NCBI GenBank assembly: GCA_002842045.1
Contig: PHBX01000009.1
Coordinates: 186,001 to 250,000 of the forward strand
DNA length: 64,000 nt
Source: Chloroflexi bacterium HGW-Chloroflexi-3
Lineage (GTDB): Bacteria; Chloroflexota; Anaerolineae; Anaerolineales; Anaerolineaceae
Direction: 5' to 3'
This document shows, piece after piece, positions 45,944 through 54,511 of this stretch. Each line of letters starts with the position of its first letter. Position 1 is the stretch's first letter. A model generated the notes under the pieces. It was not told the DNA's origin, ran no database searches, and was given only the letters and a program-made list of their open reading frames with translations. Both the position numbers and the translations under genes were made by a program.

Positions 45944-47733
45944 GCTGCCAACTCCTGATGCTTGAGCTGGCGGTTGTAAATCTCCAGATATTGCCTGGAG
46001 GTTTTCAACAGACTCTCATGGGTGCCACGGGCCACGATGCGACCATGATCCAGTACCAGGATCATATCAGCATTCCGCACAGTACTCAGCCGATGCGCAA
46101 TCACAAAGGTGGTGCGTCCTTTAATCAAGTTCTCAAAGGCTGTCTGAATGAGATGTTCGGTCTCTGTATCGACCGAAGCAGTGGCATCATCCAGGATCAG
46201 CAATCTTGGATTCATCAATAAGACCCGGGCGATGGCAATCCGCTGTTTCTGCCCACCCGAAAGCGTTATGCCGCGTTCACCCACATAGGTTTCATATCCT
46301 TTTGGGCTGCGAATAATGAATTCATGCGCCTGTGCTGCTTTCGCTGCTGCAATGATGTCTTCTTCGGTTGCATTGCTCTGCCCAAAGCCAATATTTTCTC
46401 GAATACTGGCGGCAAACAACGTTGTTTCCTGCAAGACTATGCCAATCTGGCTGCGTAAAGAGTACAGGGTTGCCTGGCGAATATCTTTTCCATCCACCAG
46501 GATTTTCCCGGCAGTAGGGTCATAGAAGCGTGGGATCAGGCTGATGATCGTTGATTTACCCGAACCGGTGGCTCCCAGCAACGCGACAATCTGACCGGGT
46601 TGCACTTCAAAATCGATTTCGCTCAAAACAGTTTGCTTGCCATAACTGAAAGAAACCTGGTCGAATCGCACACTGCCATTTATGATGGACATTGTCTGTG
46701 CATTCGGCGCATCCTTAACATCAGGCACCGTATCCAGGATATCAAATATCCGTTCTGCAGAGGAACCGGCAATCGCTACAGCCGGAATGATGATCCCCAG
46801 CCGGCGCACAGGTTCAATCAGTTGTCCCATATAGGTGATGAAAGCAATCAACACCCCAAAGGTCAATTCCTGCTGAATGACCAGATATCCACCAAATAAA
46901 ACAATCACCACAATCCCTATATTGGACAGCAGGAATAACAACGGGACATTCACAGCCTGTAATCGAGCAGCGCGTCTGGTCAGATCAAACCAGCTTTGAT
47001 TTTCTTCTTCAAAACGCTCGATTTCATTCGGCTCCTGCGCATAAGCCTTGACTACCCTGCTACCTCGCAGATTCTGCTCCACGGCTGTGGTTAGCCTGGC
47101 CACTTGCTTCTGTATCATCAGGGAAAGTGGCCGAAAGCGCGAGCCAAAATAATAAGCACGATGCATCAGAACAGGCATGCTGATTAACACAAACAAACCC
47201 AGACGATAGTCCATGACAATTAAAATGATCATCGTGACCAGTACCATCAAAGCACCATCCAGAATGCGGATGGTAGCTCTACCTGTCAGAAAGCGTAGTC
47301 GTTCTACATCCTGAATGGCGCGGGAAAGTAATTCTCCCGTTTCGGATGTGTCATGAAATGAAAATGAAAGCTGTGTCAGTTTTTTCTGAATTTCATTGCG
47401 CAGATCATAGGCAACATTTTGCGAGGCTGTTTCACTCAGAATCCCTTGAAAATAATTCAGAACACCTTTGACGAGTGTCAGCCCTAACAATGCCAACACC
47501 GACCAGGTGAGTACCTGAGGTTGATTTTTTTCAATCCCTGTATCGATAATCCAGCGGATGAACTGCGGAATGGATGCACTCAGCGCCAGGATCCCGAGCA
47601 GTGAGAGGTAAGCACCAGCTGTGTGTTTCCAGTAGGGTTTTAAATACCCATAGACCCGTATTAATAACTGCCATAAAGAGGCTGATTTCTTCAGGACAAA
47701 AGGGTTTTGTGCGCTAGATTGATGAACAGACAT
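45940..47733 (-). CDS. ABC exporter subunit A (degenerate catalytic site)
   Basis: This roughly 597-residue half-transporter has six membrane helices and an ATPase domain with Walker A LGATGSGKSTI, signature LSGGQKQRIAIARVL and Walker B LLILDDATASVD. The catalytic Glu is replaced by Asp, so this subunit forms the degenerate nucleotide site of a heterodimer with the next gene product. I chose the ATG at 47733 (MSVHQSSAQNPF) with an AAGGG site; the frame runs 18 codons further without support. Both genes form one transcription unit. Confidence 0.9.
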   Translation of the reverse strand: MSVHQSSAQNPFVLKKSASLWQLLIRVYGYLKPYWKHTAGAYLSLLGILALSASIPQFIRWIIDTGIEKNQPQVLTWSVLALLGLTLVKGVLNYFQGILSETASQNVAYDLRNEIQKKLTQLSFSFHDTSETGELLSRAIQDVERLRFLTGRATIRILDGALMVLVTMIILIVMDYRLGLFVLISMPVLMHRAYYFGSRFRPLSLMIQKQVARLTTAVEQNLRGSRVVKAYAQEPNEIERFEEENQSWFDLTRRAARLQAVNVPLLFLLSNIGIVVIVLFGGYLVIQQELTFGVLIAFITYMGQLIEPVRRLGIIIPAVAIAGSSAERIFDILDTVPDVKDAPNAQTMSIINGSVRFDQVSFSYGKQTVLSEIDFEVQPGQIVALLGATGSGKSTIISLIPRFYDPTAGKILVDGKDIRQATLYSLRSQIGIVLQETTLFAASIRENIGFGQSNATEEDIIAAAKAAQAHEFIIRSPKGYETYVGERGITLSGGQKQRIAIARVLLMNPRLLILDDATASVDTETEHLIQTAFENLIKGRTTFVIAHRLSTVRNADMILVLDHGRIVARGTHESLLKTSRQYLEIYNRQLKHQELAA

Positions 47734-47889
47734 GTTACAACCCTTCCTTAATACCATCCATCCTTTATTAAGTGTACCCCTAAACACAAATCAAATGAGA
47801 TTACATTCTCCCCCAAAATTACTGCAATATTTCAGACAATGAAAATTCAATTTTGGAAACGAAATTCTCAAAACCAGTGAATTTGGTTT

Positions 47890-48836
47890 CTACACAAGCC
47901 AGCTGGCGATCTTAAAGAGCTTTCTCATAATTTTGTTTTTAATTTTATAAGGCGGGTAGCGTAAGGCGATATCCGGCCAGTTTTTGCGATGGACAATGCT
48001 CTTGAAATGAGAAAATGTTTCAAAGCTCGTTGCCATGATAAGCGCCCATGCCGCTCATCCCACGCCCGCCAAAGGGGATTTCTTCATTGAACACCTGGCT
48101 GAAGGTATCATTGATACATCCTCCACCAAATGGCACTTCGGCAATTATCCTTTTTTCGAATGATTCGTCCCGGGTGAAAAGATAAAGGATTCATTTGAAT
48201 CATTTCGAGGGCTTCTTCCAGATTTTCAAATGTTATAACGGGCAGAATCGGACCAAAAATCTCCTCACCCATGATGACATCCTCCATGGTAACCTGATCC
48301 AGAATCGTTGGGGCAATGTAGAGCGTGTCAGCATCTGTTTGCCCACCATGCACCACTTTATCTGCATCCAACAATCCAACCAGGCGCTTGAAATGGTCCT
48401 GGTTGATAATTCTGGCTAAATCCGGGCTGTTTTGCGGGGTTTCGCTGTAATATGCAGTTATTTTCTCCTTCATTCGTAATATAAGGTCTGCATGAATGTT
48501 TTTTTCAACCAGGAGGTAATCCGGAGCAATACAGGTCTGACCGGCATTGAAAAATTTTTCCCAAACAATCCGGCTGGCAGCCACATCCAGATCAGCACTC
48601 GCGTCTACGATTGCCGGGCTTTTGCCACCCAGCTGTTTTGGGTGCCAGTTCTGAGGGTTTCAAAATGGCTGTATTCCCGGCTGCCAGAGCCCCAACAGCG
48701 GTGAAAACAATAAATGGAAGGGGTAGTTCCAGGGTGCCATGATCAATACCTGCCCATACGGTTCGGAATAAATCGCACTGGATGCCCGGAAATGCAGGAG
48801 TGGTGTTCGCTTTCTTTGGGGATCCCTTCCTGCTGT
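47890..48836 (-). pseudogene. Aldehyde dehydrogenase (ALDH3-type) remnant
   Basis: Fragments of one ALDH gene can be read in order across several frames. They are RTPLLHF.ASSAIYSEPYG and MAPWNYPF near 48720-48810; ALAAGNTAILKPSELAPKTA in another frame (about 48630-48690); LGGKSPAIVDA, then AASRIVWEKFFNAGQTCIAPDY with the catalytic Cys, to about 48180; LFTRDESFEKRIIAEVPFGGGC; and the C-terminal FETFSHFKSIVHRKNWPDIALRYPPYK ending at 47890. The N-terminal ~95 residues are missing, about 70-75 residues are deleted at ~48630, and frameshifts lie near 48690, 48180 and 48030. The 5' break joins directly to the stop of the DUF3048 gene. Not functional. Confidence 0.85.
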
Positions 48837-48837
48837 T

Positions 48838-50055
48838 TTACCGGGCACCGGCCGGTGGATACCATCTGACTGCCCAGACACCTGAGCCAGGTTCTTTTTT
48901 GTTGACCAGATCGTAATACACCTCGCTGTCCGGCACCTCATAATAAGAAGTAAAGGGTTGTACCACCTGTACCCAGGTTTGCCCGGGTTTCAGAGGAAAT
49001 TCTTTTCCTTCTGCATCAATGAAGCGAATGGGGCGCAGCTTGCCAGTCTGCACCTCGTACGCACCACTTTTCGTGGTCCAGAATAATTCATACATCTGAC
49101 CATCCCGGAATAAAAGGGCAGGCATTTTGCGCATATAAAGCAGATCAATATCAATGATGGTAGGGGTGACCACTTCATGGTTGGCAAACAGGATCACCAC
49201 ATTTTCAAATGCCAATGGATCACCCGTCAATCGGTCAGTCATCAACTCGAAGGTGGTGGCATCCGCCCGATCCTGATAGCGTAAGTATGCTCCCGATTCT
49301 TCATCATAGCGCCAGTTGATCTGATTGAGGTAAGCATATTTCAACCAGATACGCTGAGCATCTTTGCCATCGGCTGGAGGCTCTGTTTGAAAACTTAGCC
49401 CACTCAAACTGGCCCCTCCCAGTCGTTTTTGATTTTTATTGGCTATCTCTTCCAGTTTGGTCACGTCGATCATGGCGGAATTGATGTTATCAGCATCCGA
49501 CCCGTAAATATTGGCGTATTGACTTAAATTTGCCACCACCTGGGAAGCGCCCGAAGCCATCACGAGAAAACCATTGTATAACTTGCGCATGCTTTCATAG
49601 GGTAATCTGCCCGAGCGAATGGGTCCAACCATCATATTATCCGTTACCGATCCCACGCTTGTTCCACTCCCAGCGTTTTCAGAATCTTCCGGGGTCCGCG
49701 GAAAATCACCATAGAACATTGCCAAAAATCGGGTCATACCTTCACCGATATAAATCTCAAACACAAAGGGTGAGAAGGATAATCCAGCCTGAGGTCGTGA
49801 ACTGACCGGGAAATTCGTGATTGAAACCAGCGCCGGAGGTAACAACAAATTCTCAGGATTCTCCACGGGTAAACCTGTCAAGGGATTTACCCCTTCCGGA
49901 AATTGATCGGGGCCAATGACATCATCGTCATCAGTGGTTGCTCCAGGCGTGCTGGTTACCGCCAGGGCTGCTGATCCTGCGACAGATGCAGGCACATATG
50001 CTATGAACCCGGCCAGGAAACTCAACACAATCAATCCTATGACAATCTTTTTCAT
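48838..50055 (-). CDS. DUF3048 (YerB-like) secreted protein
   Basis: This 405-residue protein has an N-terminal signal/anchor (residues 5-30), an acidic linker, and the DUF3048 pattern: NPLTGLPVENPENLLLPPALVSITNFP, then RPQAGLSFSPFVFEIYIGEGMTRFLAMFY and GPIRSGR. The C-terminal domain (about 275-400) contains the family's second part. YerB-type proteins are widespread lipoproteins of unknown role in Gram-positive bacteria. A GGAG site precedes the ATG at 50055. The final residues, WYPPAGAR, abut the ALDH remnant, so the stop codon may be near a recombination joint. Confidence 0.85.
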   Translation of the reverse strand: MKKIVIGLIVLSFLAGFIAYVPASVAGSAALAVTSTPGATTDDDDVIGPDQFPEGVNPLTGLPVENPENLLLPPALVSITNFPVSSRPQAGLSFSPFVFEIYIGEGMTRFLAMFYGDFPRTPEDSENAGSGTSVGSVTDNMMVGPIRSGRLPYESMRKLYNGFLVMASGASQVVANLSQYANIYGSDADNINSAMIDVTKLEEIANKNQKRLGGASLSGLSFQTEPPADGKDAQRIWLKYAYLNQINWRYDEESGAYLRYQDRADATTFELMTDRLTGDPLAFENVVILFANHEVVTPTIIDIDLLYMRKMPALLFRDGQMYELFWTTKSGAYEVQTGKLRPIRFIDAEGKEFPLKPGQTWVQVVQPFTSYYEVPDSEVYYDLVNKKEPGSGVWAVRWYPPAGAR

Positions 50056-50242
50056 TTCTTATTCTCCAAATTACCATTAAACAACAATGTCGACGTAATG
50101 CTCATCTTTTGATCTAATTTTATGACATTTTTTGTCAGATTTACTTAACAAATTTGTAACCCCGCGCTGTATCAGAGTCAAGCACAAGTCCAACAATTTC
50201 GAAAATCCAGGAGATAGACCAATGAATCCATGAATGTCTTTC

Positions 50243-50251
50243 TGCTATAAT
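50243..50251 (+). promoter_or_regulatory. Extended -10 promoter of the NurA-HerA operon
   Basis: TGCTATAAT lies about 32 nt before the NurA start. The -35 region is weak. Transcription would begin near 50258. The divergent DUF3048 promoter could not be located with confidence. Confidence 0.45.
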
Positions 50252-50282
50252 TCATCAATGATCAACCAAAAAAGGGGTCAGC

Positions 50283-51455
50283 ATGCCCATTAATTTCCAG
50301 CAAATCCGTTCAGCCATCCAGAAATTCGGTCAGGAAGCCCCGGCTCAGGCAAAATTACGGGAACAAAACCTGGAAACAGCTCTTTCACTCCTCCGGCAAT
50401 GTAGCCAGGAAATTGAATCATTACAGCAGCGCATTCAATTGGCATTGATTGCCAATCCGGATTTCCGTTGCGCGCTCCCAACCAACGAACTGTTAAATTC
50501 CATTCACACTGCTACTCCTTCCAGTGAAGCAATCATTCTGCTGGCAGCAGATGGATCACAAATCATCCCCGATCAACATAAGGCCGTCCAATTTGGGGTC
50601 ATCAATGTTGGCTTAATGCGCATGCAGACGGGTAGTACACCGCGAGAAAACATCGAAAGCGATCTGCTTTACGCTCAGGATATATTTACCGAACAAGGTT
50701 TTTTAGTCGGGGAAGAGTTGATCGCCCTGCGACGGGATCATAAAGAACGCAGTCATCTTTTGCGGGCAGCCCTGCAGGAAGACCAGGCTGTTTTGACTCT
50801 TACCGATGGCCCGCTGGAACTTTTCCGTGAAGGGCGAGAAGCAGCAGAGTACCAAAACCTGCTTGCAGACTATCTCAACATCCTGGCTGAAATGGCGCAA
50901 CATGCTGTTCTGACAGCTGGCTACGTTGATAAACCGCGCAGTGACCTGCTGATCCGCACATTGGAATTAACCATGTTGACTGAGGATCGTCTCTCTGAAG
51001 CAGGGCGTCTCCGGCAGTTACCCGGTATCACAGATGCTGATCTCTTCGGCAGGGTATTACTACCACAGCAACGTTCTGCTATCTTCCGATTGAACTCCAG
51101 CAACGCCAAACGTTTCCATGGACCATTGGCAATTCACTTTTTCTATCTCAACATCGGTCGGGAAGGGAAACCGCAGATAGCCCGGGTGGAGATCCCCGAC
51201 TGGGTGCTTGGAAATCCAGAAAATGTCGACCTGATCCATCATCACCTGCTGGATCAGTGCCAGATCATGGGTGTGAAAGCCTACCCATACGTCCTGCACC
51301 GGGCGCATGAGATCGCCCTGGTCAGTTATCAGGAACGCCAGCATCTACTGGGATTACTACAGCAAACCTTGCTGAATCAAGGATTGGAACCCGGCGAGAT
51401 ATCTTCCAAACAGTATCATAAAGACTTAAGTGGAAAGACGAGGTATCGTTCATGA
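50283..51455 (+). CDS. nurA: NurA-domain nuclease
   Basis: This 390-residue protein carries the NurA domain: first metal aspartate in LLAADGSQI (about 86-94), second in LTDGPLEL (about 173-180), and a C-terminal PYVLHRAHEIALVSYQER with the conserved histidine. NurA is a 5'-3' exonuclease and endonuclease that works with the HerA translocase to resect DNA ends. It is typical of archaea and found in some bacteria, including Thermus/Deinococcus relatives and Chloroflexota. An AGGGG site precedes the ATG. Its stop overlaps the next gene's start by four bases, tying the three genes together. Confidence 0.85.
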   Translation: MPINFQQIRSAIQKFGQEAPAQAKLREQNLETALSLLRQCSQEIESLQQRIQLALIANPDFRCALPTNELLNSIHTATPSSEAIILLAADGSQIIPDQHKAVQFGVINVGLMRMQTGSTPRENIESDLLYAQDIFTEQGFLVGEELIALRRDHKERSHLLRAALQEDQAVLTLTDGPLELFREGREAAEYQNLLADYLNILAEMAQHAVLTAGYVDKPRSDLLIRTLELTMLTEDRLSEAGRLRQLPGITDADLFGRVLLPQQRSAIFRLNSSNAKRFHGPLAIHFFYLNIGREGKPQIARVEIPDWVLGNPENVDLIHHHLLDQCQIMGVKAYPYVLHRAHEIALVSYQERQHLLGLLQQTLLNQGLEPGEISSKQYHKDLSGKTRYRS

Positions 51456-52069
51456 ACACCAATCAGATTGGATTTCTGTTGCGCGCCAGCACCAGCGGTT
51501 GTATCGCGGGTTGCCGGGTGGCATCGCTGGATTTACCACAGCTCGGTGGGATGGTCACCATACAACCAACCAGAGATTTACAGATCTTCGGCTTGATATA
51601 TGATTTGCATATCGATGATGATGGCCTGGTGCGGCAACTGGTCACCACGGAGCACATCAAACCGGAAGTAATCGCCGATAATCGCAACAATCGCACCGTC
51701 CCGGTGGAAATCAGCATTGTCTTCTGTGGTTACCAACATAATGATGAGGTCTTTCATCTCCTGCCACCCCGTCCGCCCCTGACCCTGGACGAAGTCTACG
51801 TGTGTGATGACCATCAACTTTGTACCTTTACCTCTGCCGCTCGCTTTGGTTATTTCCGACACATTCTCAGAGGGCAGGATTACCCGGTGGCTGAAATCCT
51901 TGCAAGCCATTTAAAACTGGCTGCTCGGGCTCATCAGTCCCAACAGAACCCTACCTGGATCAATGCTGCCATTCAGGAATTGATCGTGCTGCTCCGGGAT
52001 GATTATGCCACCTTGATGAACGTGCTGGGTGCGCTGGCGGATGCAAAATTGACACACGAGGAGGGTTGA
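51452..52069 (+). CDS. HAS-barrel-like protein of the NurA-HerA operon
   Basis: This 205-residue protein lies between nurA and herA and is coupled to both (ATGA overlap before it, 1-bp gap after). The N-terminus (about 1-75) predicts a beta barrel. The pattern GFLLRASTSGCIAGCRVASLD, followed by GLIYDLHIDDDG, parallels the N-terminal HAS barrel of HerA (GYVVGGGLKNNL... FYGLITDLQ). The rest contains an unknown domain with the cysteine-bearing CDDHQLC and a helical C-terminus. I do not recognise a family. It may regulate or assemble the NurA-HerA complex; this is inference. Confidence 0.65.
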   Translation: MNTNQIGFLLRASTSGCIAGCRVASLDLPQLGGMVTIQPTRDLQIFGLIYDLHIDDDGLVRQLVTTEHIKPEVIADNRNNRTVPVEISIVFCGYQHNDEVFHLLPPRPPLTLDEVYVCDDHQLCTFTSAARFGYFRHILRGQDYPVAEILASHLKLAARAHQSQQNPTWINAAIQELIVLLRDDYATLMNVLGALADAKLTHEEG

Positions 52070-52070
52070 G

Positions 52071-53783
52071 ATGACGATCAAACCTGGCATGAATATTGGT
52101 TATGTGGTTGGTGGTGGACTCAAAAATAATCTCAACATCCGGCTGACCGTTCCTTCCCATGAAGTGCAGGAGGGCAGTTTTGTGGTCATAGAAGCTGGCA
52201 ACGATAACTTTTATGGCCTGATCACCGACCTGCAGCTCGGCAGCACAGATCCGCGCTTTGCCGATGAGCAGAGTGAAAACCGTCTGCCAGCGCACTTATC
52301 CAGCCTGTTGCATGGACAGACTCTCTACACTAATCTCGAGGTCATGCCGATGCTGATGCTCGATCGCGGACCCGATCCCGGTTCCCCTGAATACCCTGCC
52401 TGGCGCACACAGAATCCCGACGATGAAACCCGCGCTAAACCGGTCAAAACCATTCCCGCTCATCACGCCGTTGCCCGGGCAGCTCATGCCGGGGATGTGG
52501 CGCAGATCTTTGGCGATCCGAATAAGAAGGGCAATTTTGTGGTTGGCACCACCCGCGAACAAAATCATCCGGTTGTCCTCAACCTGGAGAAATTCGTACA
52601 GCGCTCTTCCGGGATCTTCGGTGCTACCGGTACCGGCAAATCCTTCCTGACCCGCATCATCCTCTCCGGAATGATCCACCATGACCTGGCATCCCTGCTG
52701 GTTTTCGACATGCACAACGAGTACGGTTATGACGATACCTCTTCGGATACCAATCTGAAGGTAGCCGGTCTACGCACCAAATTCCCGCTCAAAGTCAAAG
52801 TGGTCGGGCTGGGCGCTGGTTCTTCCATCCGTGGCAAAAGTGCGGATTTCAATCTTCAGCTAGCGGAGTCTGACATTGCACCCGAAGACATCCTCATGCT
52901 TTCCCGTGAATTAAATCTGCGTGAGACCACTCCCGCCACTCTGGATGCCCTGGTACACGCCTTCGGTGAAAAGCGCTGGTTTCACGAATTTAAACAATTG
53001 AAAAATGGTGCCGTGATCGAAAATGAAGATGGTAAAAAAGTCCCTGCCCCGGACAGTGTAGCTTTTTGGGCAAATCAAAATGGAATGAACGCCATGGCCG
53101 CAGAAGCCCTGCACACCAAAATGAACCGCATCTTCAACCTGCCATACATCAGCCAGAATCCTCCCGGACAACCCTTGCAGGACATCATTCGCTACCTGGA
53201 GCAGGGGAAGCACGTCATCCTCTCCTTTGGAGATTTCGAACGCGATCTGGACTATTTGTTGGTTACCAATCTACTGACAAGAAAAATTCGTAAATCCTGG
53301 GAGGAAAAAACCAACGCCTTCCGTGGTGGCAAAAACAGCCAGGCTCCGCGCCCCCTGGTAATCGTCGTGGAGGAAGCTCACAAACTCCTTAACCGCGAAA
53401 TGTCTGCCCAAACCACCTTCAGCACCATCGCGCGCGAGATGCGCAAGTACTATGTCACCCTGCTGATCATCGACCAGCGCCCCTCCCAAATCTACGATGA
53501 GGTCATGTCGCAACTGGGTACCCGCATCAGCGGATGGTTAGGGGATGATGACGACATTTCTTCCGTGCTCTCCGGTCTGGCAGGTCGGGATGCCTTGCGG
53601 GGCATGCTTTCCCGTCTGCAGCCCAAAGAGGAAGTGCTCATGCTGGGTTGGGGGGTACCCATGCCCATTCCTTTGCGTTCACGTCGCTACGACCAGAAAT
53701 TCTGGGATGAACTGCTTGGCAAGGACGACCTATCGTCTAAATCCACCGACGACCTGATCAAATCCCTAGGATTCGACGCGTGA
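52071..53783 (+). CDS. herA: HerA-family ATPase
   Basis: This 570-residue protein has an N-terminal HAS barrel (about 1-100), then a FtsK/VirB4-like ATPase with Walker A GATGTGKSFL (about 184-193), Walker B-like LLVFDMHNEYGYDD (about 211), a second acidic motif VVEEAHKLLN (about 433) and the arginine region IIDQRPSQIYDEV (about 466). HerA forms hexameric rings that pump DNA and partner NurA in end resection. A GGAGG site ends the preceding gene. It is the last gene of the operon, followed at once by a large tandem-repeat region. Confidence 0.9.
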   Translation: MTIKPGMNIGYVVGGGLKNNLNIRLTVPSHEVQEGSFVVIEAGNDNFYGLITDLQLGSTDPRFADEQSENRLPAHLSSLLHGQTLYTNLEVMPMLMLDRGPDPGSPEYPAWRTQNPDDETRAKPVKTIPAHHAVARAAHAGDVAQIFGDPNKKGNFVVGTTREQNHPVVLNLEKFVQRSSGIFGATGTGKSFLTRIILSGMIHHDLASLLVFDMHNEYGYDDTSSDTNLKVAGLRTKFPLKVKVVGLGAGSSIRGKSADFNLQLAESDIAPEDILMLSRELNLRETTPATLDALVHAFGEKRWFHEFKQLKNGAVIENEDGKKVPAPDSVAFWANQNGMNAMAAEALHTKMNRIFNLPYISQNPPGQPLQDIIRYLEQGKHVILSFGDFERDLDYLLVTNLLTRKIRKSWEEKTNAFRGGKNSQAPRPLVIVVEEAHKLLNREMSAQTTFSTIAREMRKYYVTLLIIDQRPSQIYDEVMSQLGTRISGWLGDDDDISSVLSGLAGRDALRGMLSRLQPKEEVLMLGWGVPMPIPLRSRRYDQKFWDELLGKDDLSSKSTDDLIKSLGFDA

Positions 53784-53800
53784 TACCATTTCGTAGGGGC

Positions 53801-53895
53801 AGAGGCTTGTCCCTGCCCCAGAGGCTTGTCCCTGCCCCAGAGGCTTGTCCCTGCCCCAGAGGCTTGTCCCTGCCCCAGAGGCTTGTCCCTGCCCC
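53801..53895. repeat. Tandem array of a 19-nt GC-rich unit (five copies)
   Basis: The unit AGAGGCTTGTCCCTGCCCC repeats perfectly at 53801, 53820, 53839, 53858 and 53877, with a partial copy at 53896. The first unit is preceded by GTAGGGGC, so that GGGGCAG can pair with CTGCCCC as a REP-like hairpin. Repeats are identical, which suggests recent expansion. There is no spacer, so it is not a CRISPR array. Confidence 0.9.
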
Positions 53896-53901
53896 AGAGG
53901 C

Positions 53902-54400
53902 TTGGGGGTAAGGACGAGCCATTACCCCTACCAATGTCCTTCGGAAATCTCACCGGATCCCCGTCCTCCATTCCCCGTGGTTTGGGGTAAGGACATATCA
54001 AGCCCTTTGGGTAAGCCATTACACCTGCCGTTATCCATCGGAAATCTCACCGGATCCCCGTCCTCCATTCCCCGTGGTTTGGGGGTAAGGACGAGCCATT
54101 ACCCCTACCAATGTCCTTCGGAAATCCCTCCATCCCCCGTGGTTTGGGGTAAGGACATATCAAGCCCTTTGGGTAAGCCATTACCCCTGCCGTTATCCAT
54201 CGGAAATCCCTCCATCCCCCGTGGTTTGGGGTAAGGACATATCAAGCCCTTTGGGTAAGCCATTACCCCTGCCGTTATCCATCGGAAATCTCACCGGATC
54301 CCCGTCCTCCATTCCCCGTGGTTTGGGGGTAAGGACGTATCATGCCCTTTGGGTAAGCCATTACCCCTACCATTGTCCTTCGGAAATCGCTCCCCGGTCT
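53902..54400. repeat. Nested tandem repeat, six units of 65-97 bp
   Basis: The phrase TTGGGG(G)TAAGGAC recurs at 53902, 53982, 54079, 54144, 54226 and 54323. Each unit contains a CCCCGTGGTTTGGGG hairpin and most contain GGGTAAGCCATTACCCC. Units differ by two optional modules: one with ATATCAAGCCCTTT and one with TCACCGGATCCCCGTCC. Open frames through the array in several frames are a by-product of periodicity, not genes. Confidence 0.85.
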
Positions 54401-54511
54401 TCCGTCTCCTGTCTCCTGTCTTTTCACCCTTGAGCTATCAACTAAAAATTTGTATTCTCTATAAAACTTATATACAATCATAATAAATTACCAATCCCTC
54501 ACCAGGAGAGA

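Noticed and set aside
50056..50160. Promoter for the DUF3048 gene using TGACA-AAAAA-TGTCA
   Set aside because: The inverted repeat is AT-rich, and no -35/-10 pair with suitable spacing could be defined.
53801..54400. Possible CRISPR array
   Set aside because: Units follow each other directly without unique spacers, and no cas genes are present.
53845..54433. Open frames of 68-129 codons on both strands
   Set aside because: They run through tandem repeats of periodic length, have no ribosome sites and encode repetitive peptides.
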